From Paenibacillus beijingensis (GTDB taxonomy: Bacteria > Bacillota > Bacilli > Paenibacillales > Paenibacillaceae), in the NCBI RefSeq assembly GCF_000961095.1, contig NZ_CP011058.1:769501-833500 (forward strand): a DNA stretch of 64,000 nucleotides. The letters run 5' to 3'. The number at the start of each line of letters is the position of its first letter. Position 1 is the first letter of the stretch. The notes under the pieces were generated by a model. That model saw nothing but the letters and a program-made list of their open reading frames with translations. It was not told the DNA's origin and searched no databases. Positions 33,981 through 41,946 of the stretch are shown here, in pieces. Both the position numbers and the translations under genes were made by a program.

Positions 33981-34781
33981 TTATCCCCTGTAGCGGTCTT
34001 TCCACCTGAGCAGCCGGCTTTCGAGCAGACGGATCAGATAATCGGTCGTAAGTCCCGCGGCCGCAAATACGATAATGCCGACAAATACAACCGGCGTATC
34101 CGCGAACTGGCGCGCGTCCGACATCATATAGCCGATGCCCGAGGTGGAAGCGATCAGCTCCGCCACGACCAACCCGAGCCACGACAATCCGATCGACAGC
34201 CGCGCTCCGAGCAAAATGTTCGGCGCCGCCGCCGGAAGGACCAGCCTTACAACCTGTTTCAGCCGGCTGAAACCGAGCACCCGCGCCACTTCAAACCATT
34301 TGTTGTCCACATTGCGGATGCCGAGAAAGGTGTTGATATAAAGCGGAAAAAACGCGCTCTTGGCAATGAGCAGCACTTTCGATTCCTCGCCGATGCCGAA
34401 CCATAATATAAATAGAGGAACGACCGCCAAGCTCGGCACCATGCGGATCATTTGCAGCGTAGGATCGAGCAGCTTCTCCGTCCGCCGGAACAATCCGACC
34501 GCAAGGCCAAGCAGCAGCCCAAGTCCGCCGCCAAGCGCAAATCCCGATAATACGCGGACGATGCTGATTTGCAGGTTGCTCCACAGATCGCCCGACGCGG
34601 CGAGCGCGGCAAACGAGAGGGCAATCGTAGAAGGCGTCGGAAAAAGCAGCTCCGATATATAACCGTTCGCCCCTAGCACCTGCCACACCAGTAAGACCGT
34701 AACCGGCAGTACGAGGGCCAGACCCGCCAATGTCCATTTGCCGGGCTCCTTTTCAGCCCCCGCCGCTAACCGTTTGCTCAT
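33981..34781 (-). CDS. SsuC-type ABC permease, first of a paralogous pair
   Basis: The 266-residue permease has about six membrane helices and the EAA region ARVLGFSRLKQVVRLVLPA. It is the first gene of the minus-strand operon that continues with the second permease, flavoprotein, ferredoxin and binding protein; AGGAGGG seven bases upstream supports the start. Its leader carries two terminator-like hairpins. The ATPase is encoded separately at 36178-36954. Confidence 0.9.
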   Translation of the reverse strand: MSKRLAAGAEKEPGKWTLAGLALVLPVTVLLVWQVLGANGYISELLFPTPSTIALSFAALAASGDLWSNLQISIVRVLSGFALGGGLGLLLGLAVGLFRRTEKLLDPTLQMIRMVPSLAVVPLFILWFGIGEESKVLLIAKSAFFPLYINTFLGIRNVDNKWFEVARVLGFSRLKQVVRLVLPAAAPNILLGARLSIGLSWLGLVVAELIASTSGIGYMMSDARQFADTPVVFVGIIVFAAAGLTTDYLIRLLESRLLRWKDRYRG

Positions 34782-34818
34782 GCCGCTTCCCTCCTTTCAT
34801 TAAAGCCTCTTCAAAAAC

Positions 34819-34852
34819 ACAAAAAGACATCCTCTTCAAGCGAGAATGTCTC
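34819..34852 (-). terminator. Leader terminator 2 upstream of the permease operon
   Basis: AGACAT / ATGTCT stem extended by CTC/GAG pairs, followed by TTTTTGTGTTTTT on the minus strand, only about 38 bp upstream of the first permease start. A terminator in this position points to attenuation. Confidence 0.65.
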
Positions 34853-34885
34853 CGTTCATACGGTTGACACGTATAAGGACCGATA

Positions 34886-34929
34886 ATAACAAAGAGACTT
34901 CCCCGATTTCGTTCATAAAGGAAGTCTCC
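34886..34929 (-). terminator. Leader terminator 1 upstream of the permease operon
   Basis: GGAGACTTCC / GGGAAGTCTC type stem followed by TTTGTTATTAT on the minus strand, about 105 bp upstream of the first permease. Upstream of it (34975-35020) is an AT-rich promoter-like segment with ATAGGAATTATATAAT. No gene lies between it and the cysteine synthase terminator. Confidence 0.6.
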
Positions 34930-35045
34930 AATGGTTTGGTAGATGAGCGCCAGCCTGCAAAGGACGGCGTCCGCAATATTCAAATTATATAATTCCTATT
35001 GATTAACTATGTTATTGAGTTTACATGTCCCGTTCCGTCCTGTCA

Positions 35046-35090
35046 AGAATAAATAACGGGCGGTGAAAACGATGCTTCCTACCCGCCCGC
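35046..35090 (-). terminator. Terminator of the cysteine synthase gene
   Basis: CGGGCGG / CCGCCCG stem with a long loop, followed by TTATTTATT on the minus strand. Confidence 0.7.
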
Positions 35091-35104
35091 CTTGTCTTCC
35101 GCGA

Positions 35105-36022
35105 TCAAAAAATGCCCATGCTTAAATAGCGTTCGCCCGAGTCGGGCGCGATGCAGACGACCCGCTTGCCTGGCCCGAGACGGCGCGCTTCCTGGAGCGC
35201 GGTCCATACGCTCGCGCCGCCGGAAGGGCCGATCAGGATGCCCTCCTGCGAGGCAAGCTCCCGGGTCGTCTCCAGCGCATCCTCGTCGGACACCTGCACG
35301 ATTTCATCGTACACGCTCGTATTCAAAATCGGCGGTATAAATCCGGGGCTTGTGCCGACCAGCTTGTGCGGTCCGGGCTGGCCGCCGGACAGCACGGGCG
35401 ATCCTTTCGGCTCCACAACGAGGATGCGGATATCCGGCAAATGCTCGCGCAGCACCTCTCCGGTGCCGGTAATCGTGCCTCCCGTTCCCGAGGAAGCGAC
35501 GAATGCGTCCAATTGCCCATCCATCTGCTGCAATATTTCAAGCGCGGTCGTCTTGCGGTGAATATCCGGGTTCGCCTTATTTTCAAACTGCTGCGGAATA
35601 AAGCTCCCCTCGATTTCCCGGCCGAGCTCCAGCGCTTTGCGGATTGCGCCCGGCATCCGCTCATTGGCCGGCGTCAGCACGACTTCCGCTCCGTACGCCT
35701 TCAAAATATTGATCCGTTCCTTCGTCATGTTCGACGGCATGACCAGAATGGCGCGGTAGCCTTTCGCTGCCGCATTCATCGCTAGTCCGATACCCGTATT
35801 GCCGCTCGTTGGCTCGATAATCGTGCCTCCGGGTTTCAACGAACCGTCCTTTTCGGCCTCGGCAATCAGATTGAAAGCCGCGCGGTCCTTCACGCTGCCG
35901 CTCGGGTTGAACCGTTCGAGCTTCACATAAACGTCCGCATCCTGCGGGCCGGTAAGCCTATTCAAGCGAACGACCGGGGTGTTCCCGATCAGCTCCGTTA
36001 TATTGTTGACGACTCTTGTCAA
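35105..36022 (-). CDS. cysK: Cysteine synthase (O-acetylserine sulfhydrylase)
   Basis: The 305-residue PLP enzyme joins sulfide to O-acetylserine to make cysteine. It shows IGNTPVVRLNRL, the PLP-lysine segment PSGSVKDRAA, the phosphate-binding GTGGTITG and SGGA near the C-terminus. The start is a TTG at 36022 with AGGAGGTG eight bases upstream, which gives the family length; upstream in-frame ATGs would add 14-41 unmatched residues. It lies between the permease operon and the transporter ATPase, linking the island to assimilation of sulfur released from the imported compound. Confidence 0.93.
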   Translation of the reverse strand: MTRVVNNITELIGNTPVVRLNRLTGPQDADVYVKLERFNPSGSVKDRAAFNLIAEAEKDGSLKPGGTIIEPTSGNTGIGLAMNAAAKGYRAILVMPSNMTKERINILKAYGAEVVLTPANERMPGAIRKALELGREIEGSFIPQQFENKANPDIHRKTTALEILQQMDGQLDAFVASSGTGGTITGTGEVLREHLPDIRILVVEPKGSPVLSGGQPGPHKLVGTSPGFIPPILNTSVYDEIVQVSDEDALETTRELASQEGILIGPSGGASVWTALQEARRLGPGKRVVCIAPDSGERYLSMGIF

Positions 36023-36085
36023 TATCGAAGCACCTCCTGCATTCCCCATACTTTTATAACCGGTACGAATTGGCCGCACCATCCT

Positions 36086-36115
36086 ATTATAAAAGCTATT
36101 CGGCCCGTATGCGAA
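36086..36115 (-). promoter_or_regulatory. Probable SigA promoter of cysK
   Basis: TTCGCA, 18 bases, TATAAT on the minus strand, about 65 bp upstream of the TTG start. Confidence 0.5.
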
Positions 36116-36177
36116 CCGCAATCTGCACTCCCGCCGCATAAGCACCTTAGACGCGCTTACTGTCCGTTTTCGCCTAC

Positions 36178-36954
36178 CTAAATGCCCGCGCCGTCCGTGA
36201 GCTGCAGCTCTTCCACGCTTTCGAACTCGCTCAGCACCTTAAGACGCAAATCCTGAAACGACTGGGTCGCTTTTTTGCGGGGATAAGGCAAATCGACACG
36301 GATCACCTTGCGGATCTCTCCCGGCCGGGGCTTCAATATGACAACCCTGCCCGCCAAAAATACCGCCTCGTCAATATCGTGCGTCACAAATATCATCGTC
36401 GTTTTGTTCGTGCGCCAAATGTCCAGCAGCACATCCTGCATATGGGCTCTCGTGAACGCGTCGAGCGCGCCGAACGGTTCGTCGAGCAGCAAAATTTTCG
36501 GATTGCGCAGCAGCGCCCTGGCAATGGACACGCGCTGCGCCATGCCGCCGGACAGCTCGCGGGGGTACGCTTTTTCGAACCCTTTCAACCGCACAAGCTC
36601 GATCAGCGCATCCACTTTCCGCCTCACTTCCTTGCTGCCGAGCGGCAGGTCGGAGGCGATGTTTTTCTCGACGGTCAGCCACGGGAACAGACGGTGCTCC
36701 TGAAAAATAAACCCTTTGTCGATGCCCGGACCGTTAATTTCGGCCCCGCCAAGCCGCACACTCCCCGCGTACCCGCTGTCCAGTCCGGCAATGATGCGGA
36801 GCAGCGTGCTTTTGCCGCAGCCGCTCGGACCGATCACCGTCACGAACTCGCCTTCCTCTACGCTCAAACTGACGTTGTGCAGCGCCTGTACCGAACCTTT
36901 GGCTGTGTCGAACCGTTTATGAAGCTCCTTTATTTCCAGCAGTGCATCGCCCAC
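36178..36954 (-). CDS. SsuB/TauB-type ABC transporter ATPase
   Basis: The 258-residue ATPase has Walker A GPSGCGKST (near 41-49), signature LSGGMAQR, Walker B ILLLDEPFGALD and the H-loop FVTHDIDEA, typical of the nitrate/sulfonate/taurine class. It starts at a GTG with AAGGAGG seven bases upstream. It would energise the two SsuC-type permeases encoded at 33087-34781, from which it is separated by cysK. A strong terminator stands in front of it, either ending the upstream operon or acting as an attenuator. Confidence 0.92.
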   Translation of the reverse strand: MGDALLEIKELHKRFDTAKGSVQALHNVSLSVEEGEFVTVIGPSGCGKSTLLRIIAGLDSGYAGSVRLGGAEINGPGIDKGFIFQEHRLFPWLTVEKNIASDLPLGSKEVRRKVDALIELVRLKGFEKAYPRELSGGMAQRVSIARALLRNPKILLLDEPFGALDAFTRAHMQDVLLDIWRTNKTTMIFVTHDIDEAVFLAGRVVILKPRPGEIRKVIRVDLPYPRKKATQSFQDLRLKVLSEFESVEELQLTDGAGI

Positions 36955-36978
36955 TCCACGTCCTCCTTCCGTCCCGGC

Positions 36979-37028
36979 AAAAAAATTAGAGAGGCATCGC
37001 GGCTCTCACCAAGACCGCAATGCCTCTG
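36979..37028 (-). terminator. Strong hairpin with T-tract before the ABC ATPase gene
   Basis: GAGGCATTGCGG / CCGCGATGCCTC stem followed by a run of seven T on the minus strand. It is about 105 bp past the ureohydrolase stop at 37134 and 25 bp before the ATPase start. An AT-rich segment with TATATAAT lies between it and the upstream gene, so it may be a leader attenuator rather than a simple operon end. Confidence 0.8.
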
Positions 37029-37133
37029 TCTGTACAGTCGGCAAAATCGTTATATCCAACTAAAACGCTATGAATTATATACTTAACAATAACACCCTTA
37101 TCGGCGGCTGTCAATAATGTCCTGTTTTCCCCG

Positions 37134-38099
37134 TCAACTTGTACGGGTACGCTTCTGAACTGCGAGCAGACTGATCATTTCAAATACGAGTGTGGCAGCA
37201 GTCAGCGCGGTCACTTCCGCTTGATCGAGGGCCGGAAGTACTTCGACCAAATCACAACCTACGATATTGATATCCGTTAATTGACGGAGCATATTCTGCG
37301 CTTCATAGCTTGCAAATCCGGCAATCTCCGGTGTTCCGGTTCCGGGAGCGTACACGGGATCAAGGAAGTCAATGTCAAAAGTAAGAAACACTTTCGACGA
37401 TCCAAGCCGTTCCAGCACCCTGCGCATCGTTTCCTGCAGACCAATCGCTCTCATTTCATCTGCCGTGATGACAAGAAAACCGAGACTGCGCGCTTCCTCG
37501 ATATCATCCGGATCATAGACGGTGCCTCTTATCCCGATTTGCACAGACCGGTTCGGATCAATGATTCCTTCCTCTACTGCTCTGCGAAAAGGCGTTCCGT
37601 GCGTATATTTCTCGCCCCAATATTCATCCCAAGTATCGCCATGCGCATCAAAATGAAGAAGAGCGAGCGGTCCATGGACGGCGCTTACCGCTCTCAGCTC
37701 CGGAAGCGAAATGGAGTGATCCCCTCCCAGCACAATCGGGACCGCCCCTTCTTGTACCCAAGCCTTCACATGGCTTGCGATATTGTGATGGCTCGCGGCC
37801 GTATTCCCGGGAACGGTCATGATGTCCCCTCCGTCCACACCGTCAAGATAATCCGACGGCTTGATCCGGTGAAATACATTCGCCGCTCTTAATAGGCTGG
37901 AGACGCGGCGGATCGATTCCGGACCAAACCTCGATCCTGCCCGATAGCTGGCGGAAGTATCAAACGGCGCCCCCAAAACGACAAAATCCCGAGGTTGAAC
38001 TTCCGGATCGTAAGGCAGCCTCATAAAGGATCTGATGCCGCTGTATCGGGGCATGACCGCGGGGACGGGAAGCTGGAACCCCTTCTTGATTTCTGTCAC
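37134..38099 (-). CDS. Ureohydrolase (agmatinase/SpeB family) 1
   Basis: The 321-residue enzyme belongs to the arginase/agmatinase superfamily, whose members use two Mn (or Ni) ions to hydrolyse a guanidino group to urea plus an amine. Metal ligands are all visible: GGDHS (125-129), DAHGDTWD (151-158) and FDIDFLDP (241-248), followed by APGTGTPE. The GTG start at 38099 has AAGGTG seven bases upstream. It is the last gene of a seven-gene operon with an amino acid ABC transporter, a second ureohydrolase and a DUF1989 protein. The substrate is unknown; agmatine is only the default. Confidence 0.9.
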   Translation of the reverse strand: MTEIKKGFQLPVPAVMPRYSGIRSFMRLPYDPEVQPRDFVVLGAPFDTSASYRAGSRFGPESIRRVSSLLRAANVFHRIKPSDYLDGVDGGDIMTVPGNTAASHHNIASHVKAWVQEGAVPIVLGGDHSISLPELRAVSAVHGPLALLHFDAHGDTWDEYWGEKYTHGTPFRRAVEEGIIDPNRSVQIGIRGTVYDPDDIEEARSLGFLVITADEMRAIGLQETMRRVLERLGSSKVFLTFDIDFLDPVYAPGTGTPEIAGFASYEAQNMLRQLTDINIVGCDLVEVLPALDQAEVTALTAATLVFEMISLLAVQKRTRTS

Positions 38100-38127
38100 G
38101 TATGTTCACCTTCTATCGTTATCTTCT

Positions 38128-38727
38128 TTATATTTCCCGCAATATCTCCGCTTTGATATCCGATACATTCCAACCGCACAGCGGATTCATGTCTTGGGGA
38201 CATGCGGAGATGCCGACTACGACGTCCGCCAACGCCTGGAAGATCACATAATCCCCCGCGCTGGTCTTTGGTTCCTGCGGCTGCGCAAAACTTCCGTCCG
38301 CGTTCAACGGCGTATTTTGGAACAGATTGACCGGATCGGGCACCCGCCAGTAATCCACTTCATACTCCTTCAGACTTTCGAACAGATTGTTTCGGCAGTT
38401 CCGGTGATCTGCCACGCCGTAATCGATCAGGTAACGCATCGGATCACAGCAAGGATACATCAGATCGTGTACGCCAACAGTATCCTCTACAAGTCGAAGC
38501 AATGCGTTGCGGTAGTTGCTGTACAGACGGTCCTCTTTCTGCAGAAATACTCGATTCAGCATGATGCGGGTATGACTGGCTGAAACAAACTCATGGGTAT
38601 TATGCATATTCAATGCGACAAAGTCAGCTACTTGTTTCCCGGCGACATCCGTAATTTTAATATATTCATCTCTATAAACCTTGAATGATCGGCCTTCCCC
38701 GCCCGGTATTAACACATTCCGCGTCAA
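38128..38727 (-). CDS. DUF1989 (urea carboxylase-associated) family protein
   Basis: The 199-residue protein matches the DUF1989 family: VLIPGGEGRSFKV start, KQVADFVALN, HDLMYPCCDP, DHRNCRNNL and TSAGDYVIFQALADVVVGISACPQDMNP. The conserved Cys and His residues suggest metal binding. Some relatives form the two-subunit carboxyguanidine deiminase that works with guanidine/urea carboxylase; only one copy is here and no carboxylase is present. The start is a TTG at 38727 with GAGG ten bases upstream. It lies between two ureohydrolase genes, implying a joint guanidino-compound pathway. Confidence 0.88.
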   Translation of the reverse strand: MTRNVLIPGGEGRSFKVYRDEYIKITDVAGKQVADFVALNMHNTHEFVSASHTRIMLNRVFLQKEDRLYSNYRNALLRLVEDTVGVHDLMYPCCDPMRYLIDYGVADHRNCRNNLFESLKEYEVDYWRVPDPVNLFQNTPLNADGSFAQPQEPKTSAGDYVIFQALADVVVGISACPQDMNPLCGWNVSDIKAEILREI

Positions 38728-38750
38728 CTTCTCATATCCTCAGTATGAAT

Positions 38751-39725
38751 TTACTTCCGGGCCTTTTTCTCGCGTTCTTTCAAAATAAAGCCGATCAAAT
38801 CAAGCGTAAGACGAGCCGCAACCTGTCCGGTCATTCCGGAATGATCGTAAGCCGGAGCCACTTCCACAAAATCAAATCCGACGATCTCGCCTTTCTTCGC
38901 CAATGCCTCAAGAAGCTCGTTCACTTCATCATAGTATAAGCCGCCAGGAGACGGCGTCCCCGTTCCCGGTGCCACAGAGGGGTCGATACCATCGATATCG
39001 ATCGTCAGGAAATAGCGTTCGGCGTCCGGAATCCGCTCCAAAACGCCTTCAATTCCGAGTTTACGCATTTCACGCGGACTGAGGATAACACTGCCGTACG
39101 CTCTGGCGTCGTCAAAATCCCCCTTGATGCTGCTTCCGATACCGCGGATGCCAAGCTGTGCCATGCCTTGAATATGATCCATTTCCGCCATCCGGCGCAT
39201 CGGACTTCCATGGCCGAAACGCTGCCCCGAACGATGATCGGCCCAATCCAGATGGGCATCGATCTGAATCGCGCATACAGGGCCTAATGAATCCAACGCT
39301 TTGCTTACCGGGATCGTAATGGAGTGATCGCCGCCGAGCACAACCGGCATCGCTCCCTTGGAAATGATCTTCCTTACAGCCGCTTCGATATTTTCGAAAC
39401 ATTGCTGCAGATCGCCGTGCACCATATCCACGTCCCCGCAGTCAACGATCCGCCATGGCGGAGCAAGAAACATCTCGTCTCGTTCCGGATCGTATGACCC
39501 GTTCAGACCGAAGCTGTAAAGCGTTGAGGATTCTCGTATGCTGCGCGGACCGAATCGGGTTCCGGAACGGAATTGCGTCCCCATATCGTAAGGAACGCCG
39601 ATAATGGCGACATCGGCATCCAATTGGTCCAGATCGGTGCAAATCGGGTATTTGGCAAAAGAGCAAATGCCGGTAAAAGGAAGGTTAAGGATCTGTTTTT
39701 CACTGTTTACTTGTGTTGTCATCAT
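38751..39725 (-). CDS. Ureohydrolase (agmatinase/SpeB family) 2
   Basis: The 324-residue paralog has the full set of metal ligands: GGDHS (131-135), DAHLDWAD (156-163) and TIDIDGIDPS (241-250), then APGTGTPSPGG. It is clearly diverged from the other ureohydrolase, for example SPGG rather than EIAGF after the last metal motif, which suggests a different substrate or a heteromer. GGAGG is five bases from the ATG at 39725 and eight from a second ATG at 39722. It follows the transporter ATPase gene by 20 bp in the same operon. Confidence 0.9.
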   Translation of the reverse strand: MMTTQVNSEKQILNLPFTGICSFAKYPICTDLDQLDADVAIIGVPYDMGTQFRSGTRFGPRSIRESSTLYSFGLNGSYDPERDEMFLAPPWRIVDCGDVDMVHGDLQQCFENIEAAVRKIISKGAMPVVLGGDHSITIPVSKALDSLGPVCAIQIDAHLDWADHRSGQRFGHGSPMRRMAEMDHIQGMAQLGIRGIGSSIKGDFDDARAYGSVILSPREMRKLGIEGVLERIPDAERYFLTIDIDGIDPSVAPGTGTPSPGGLYYDEVNELLEALAKKGEIVGFDFVEVAPAYDHSGMTGQVAARLTLDLIGFILKEREKKARK

Positions 39726-39744
39726 CAATTCCTCCAATTATGTT

Positions 39745-40539
39745 CTATGAATTAGCATCCAAAACTTTTGATAAAAACTGCTGCAACCGTTCGCTCTTCG
39801 GCTGCTTAAACAGCTCGTCGGGAGAGCCTTGCTCCACGACATTGCCATTATCCATAAAGACGATCCGGTCGGCGACATCTCTGGCAAAACCCATTTCATG
39901 AGTCACGATGATCATCGTCATTCCTTCGGACGCAAGCTCCTTCATGACACGGAGAACTTCACCGACGAGCTCGGGGTCCAACGCAGAAGTAGGCTCATCG
40001 AACAAAATGACTTGCGGATTCATGGCCAGCGCCCTTGCAATGGCGACCCTCTGCTGCTGACCGCCGGACAAGCTGATCGGATAGGCATTTCCTTTGTCAG
40101 ACAGTCCGACTTTAGCAAGCAATTTTTCCGCATTGGCAAACGCTTTGCGCTTATCCTCGCGGTGAACCTTGACGGGAGCTTCAATAATATTTTGAAGAAC
40201 CGTTTTATGAGGCCAAAGATTGAACTGCTGAAACACCATCCCTACTTGGGTGCGGATCCGTCTCAGGCTCTTATCGTGAAGGCGACTCTTGCGGCCACCC
40301 GAAAAAATGTGGTTCTCAAGAATCCGAATGTCACCGTCCGTCGGCATCTCCAGCAGATTCAGGCAGCGAAGGAACGTGCTCTTGCCCGAACCGCTGGGTC
40401 CGATGATGCAAACAACTTCTCCCTGTGCGACCTGTAAATCGATTCCGGTCAAAATCTCGGAGTGACCGAACGATTTGCGCAAGCCTTCTACCCGAATAAT
40501 CGTCTCGCCTGCCGTCGTCCGGGCCAAGGTATTCGTCAT
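39745..40539 (-). CDS. Polar amino acid ABC transporter ATPase
   Basis: The 264-residue ATPase has Walker A GPSGSGKST, signature LSGGQQQR, Walker B VILFDEPTSALDPE and H-loop VTHEM, the hallmark set of the GlnQ/HisP class. It overlaps the upstream permease stop as ATGA. Together with two permeases and a binding protein it forms a complete importer for a polar amino acid or guanidino compound. Confidence 0.94.
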   Translation of the reverse strand: MTNTLARTTAGETIIRVEGLRKSFGHSEILTGIDLQVAQGEVVCIIGPSGSGKSTFLRCLNLLEMPTDGDIRILENHIFSGGRKSRLHDKSLRRIRTQVGMVFQQFNLWPHKTVLQNIIEAPVKVHREDKRKAFANAEKLLAKVGLSDKGNAYPISLSGGQQQRVAIARALAMNPQVILFDEPTSALDPELVGEVLRVMKELASEGMTMIIVTHEMGFARDVADRIVFMDNGNVVEQGSPDELFKQPKSERLQQFLSKVLDANS

Positions 40540-41240
40540 TTCAAATCACCCTTTGCTGATAATGTAGATAGCCGGGAGGCTGCAGTGCGATGGCGGGTAA
40601 AAAAGCGTTCCAATCGAGCAGAACAAATCGTAAGACATGTAATTACGACCCAATAAAGCAGGGCAACGGCGGCGTAAACTTCCACATAACGGTACGTTTG
40701 GCCAATAACGCTTTGACCCGCAAAGCTCAGCTCCTGAACCGTGATGATGGAGAGGACGGCTGAATCCTTAATGAAACTGACGGAGTTGTTCGTCATAGGC
40801 GCAAGTATGAGCCCCATCATCTGCGGCAGCACGATCCGGAAGAACACCGCTGCATTTCCCATACCTAACGCACGAGCCGCCTCAATTTGCCCACGGGGTA
40901 TCGATTGGATGCCGGAACGGTAATTCTCCGCAAAATAGGAACCCGAGTAAATACCCAAGCCGATGATCCCCGCGAGCGTAGCATCCAATTCCAAGCCGAA
41001 ATTCGGTCCTACATAGTACAGAATGAACATTTGAATCAAAAAAGGGGTTCCGCGAAACCACTCGATATATACGTCCGCACATCGGCGCAGTAGAGAAGAG
41101 TGCGACATTTTGGCCGCGCACACGACGGCTCCGACCGCTAATCCGATGGTCAATCCTGCAGCGCATATATAGATCATTTTGACAAAACCGTCGATCAGGA
41201 TTTGCCTGTATTCGAAAATGACGGAAAAATCGAGAGACAT
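40536..41240 (-). CDS. Polar amino acid ABC transporter permease 2
   Basis: The 234-residue HisM/GlnP-type permease has about five membrane helices and the EAA loop EAARALGMGNAAVFFRIVLPQ. AAGGAGG eight bases upstream supports the ATG at 41240. It pairs with the permease encoded 14 bp upstream to form the membrane pore of the importer. Confidence 0.93.
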   Translation of the reverse strand: MSLDFSVIFEYRQILIDGFVKMIYICAAGLTIGLAVGAVVCAAKMSHSSLLRRCADVYIEWFRGTPFLIQMFILYYVGPNFGLELDATLAGIIGLGIYSGSYFAENYRSGIQSIPRGQIEAARALGMGNAAVFFRIVLPQMMGLILAPMTNNSVSFIKDSAVLSIITVQELSFAGQSVIGQTYRYVEVYAAVALLYWVVITCLTICSARLERFFTRHRTAASRLSTLSAKGDLK

Positions 41241-41253
41241 ACGCTAATCCTCC

Positions 41254-41910
41254 TTATCGATAAGCAGCCGTGCGGCGTTCCCAATATCGCGATGCGCGTG
41301 AAATCAACAAGTTCATCAGGAAGTACAAAACGGCCACCGTGACATAAATTTCTGTCGGTCGATAAGTGGAACTGACAGCTTGTTGGCTGACCCGAGTCAG
41401 TTCAATGACGGAAATAACCGAGACGAGCGATGAATTTTTCAGTAATATGATAAACTCATTCGTCAAGGAAGGAATAACCTTCGTAAACGCCTGCGGAAGC
41501 ACGATACGCAGCATCGTTTGCGTCCGCGACATTCCTAAAGCAATAGCGGACTCACGCTGACCTTTCGCAACGGATTCGATTCCCGCCCGAATGATTTCCG
41601 CTTGAAATGCGGCCGTATTTAATGCCATGGCCAACACAGCGCTGATAAAAGCCGGTAACTTGAGCCCAAAACTGGCCAAACCGTAATATACAATCAAAAT
41701 TTGAATCAGGAACGGAACGCCGCGAACGAGATTGATAAACAGTTTTACAGGCCATTCCAACCATTTGAATCCGCTAAGAAGGAATAAGGCTGACAAAATT
41801 CCGAGTACAGCGCCCGCTGCGATGGCGAGCGCGGACATTTCCAGCGTTACGATTAACCCTCGCAGCAGATAGGGCATCTGATCAAGCACAATCGAAAAAT
41901 CAAATTTCAT
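41254..41910 (-). CDS. Polar amino acid ABC transporter permease 1
   Basis: The 218-residue HisM/GlnP-type permease has about five membrane helices and the EAA-like loop ESAIALGMSRTQTMLRIVLPQ. AGGAGGG five bases upstream supports the ATG. The presence of two distinct permeases is normal for this transporter class. Confidence 0.93.
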   Translation of the reverse strand: MKFDFSIVLDQMPYLLRGLIVTLEMSALAIAAGAVLGILSALFLLSGFKWLEWPVKLFINLVRGVPFLIQILIVYYGLASFGLKLPAFISAVLAMALNTAAFQAEIIRAGIESVAKGQRESAIALGMSRTQTMLRIVLPQAFTKVIPSLTNEFIILLKNSSLVSVISVIELTRVSQQAVSSTYRPTEIYVTVAVLYFLMNLLISRASRYWERRTAAYR

Positions 41911-41946
41911 TCCATCCCTCCTGCTGACATTATGATCGGACCGGCG

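Noticed and set aside
34753..34983. 76-codon frame in the sulfur operon leader
   Set aside because: It covers both terminator hairpins and runs into the permease gene out of frame; no ribosome binding site.
34782..35045. S-box (SAM) or T-box riboswitch before the sulfur operon
   Set aside because: Neither the SAM-I core nor the T-box AGGGTGG sequence is present; only terminators are seen.
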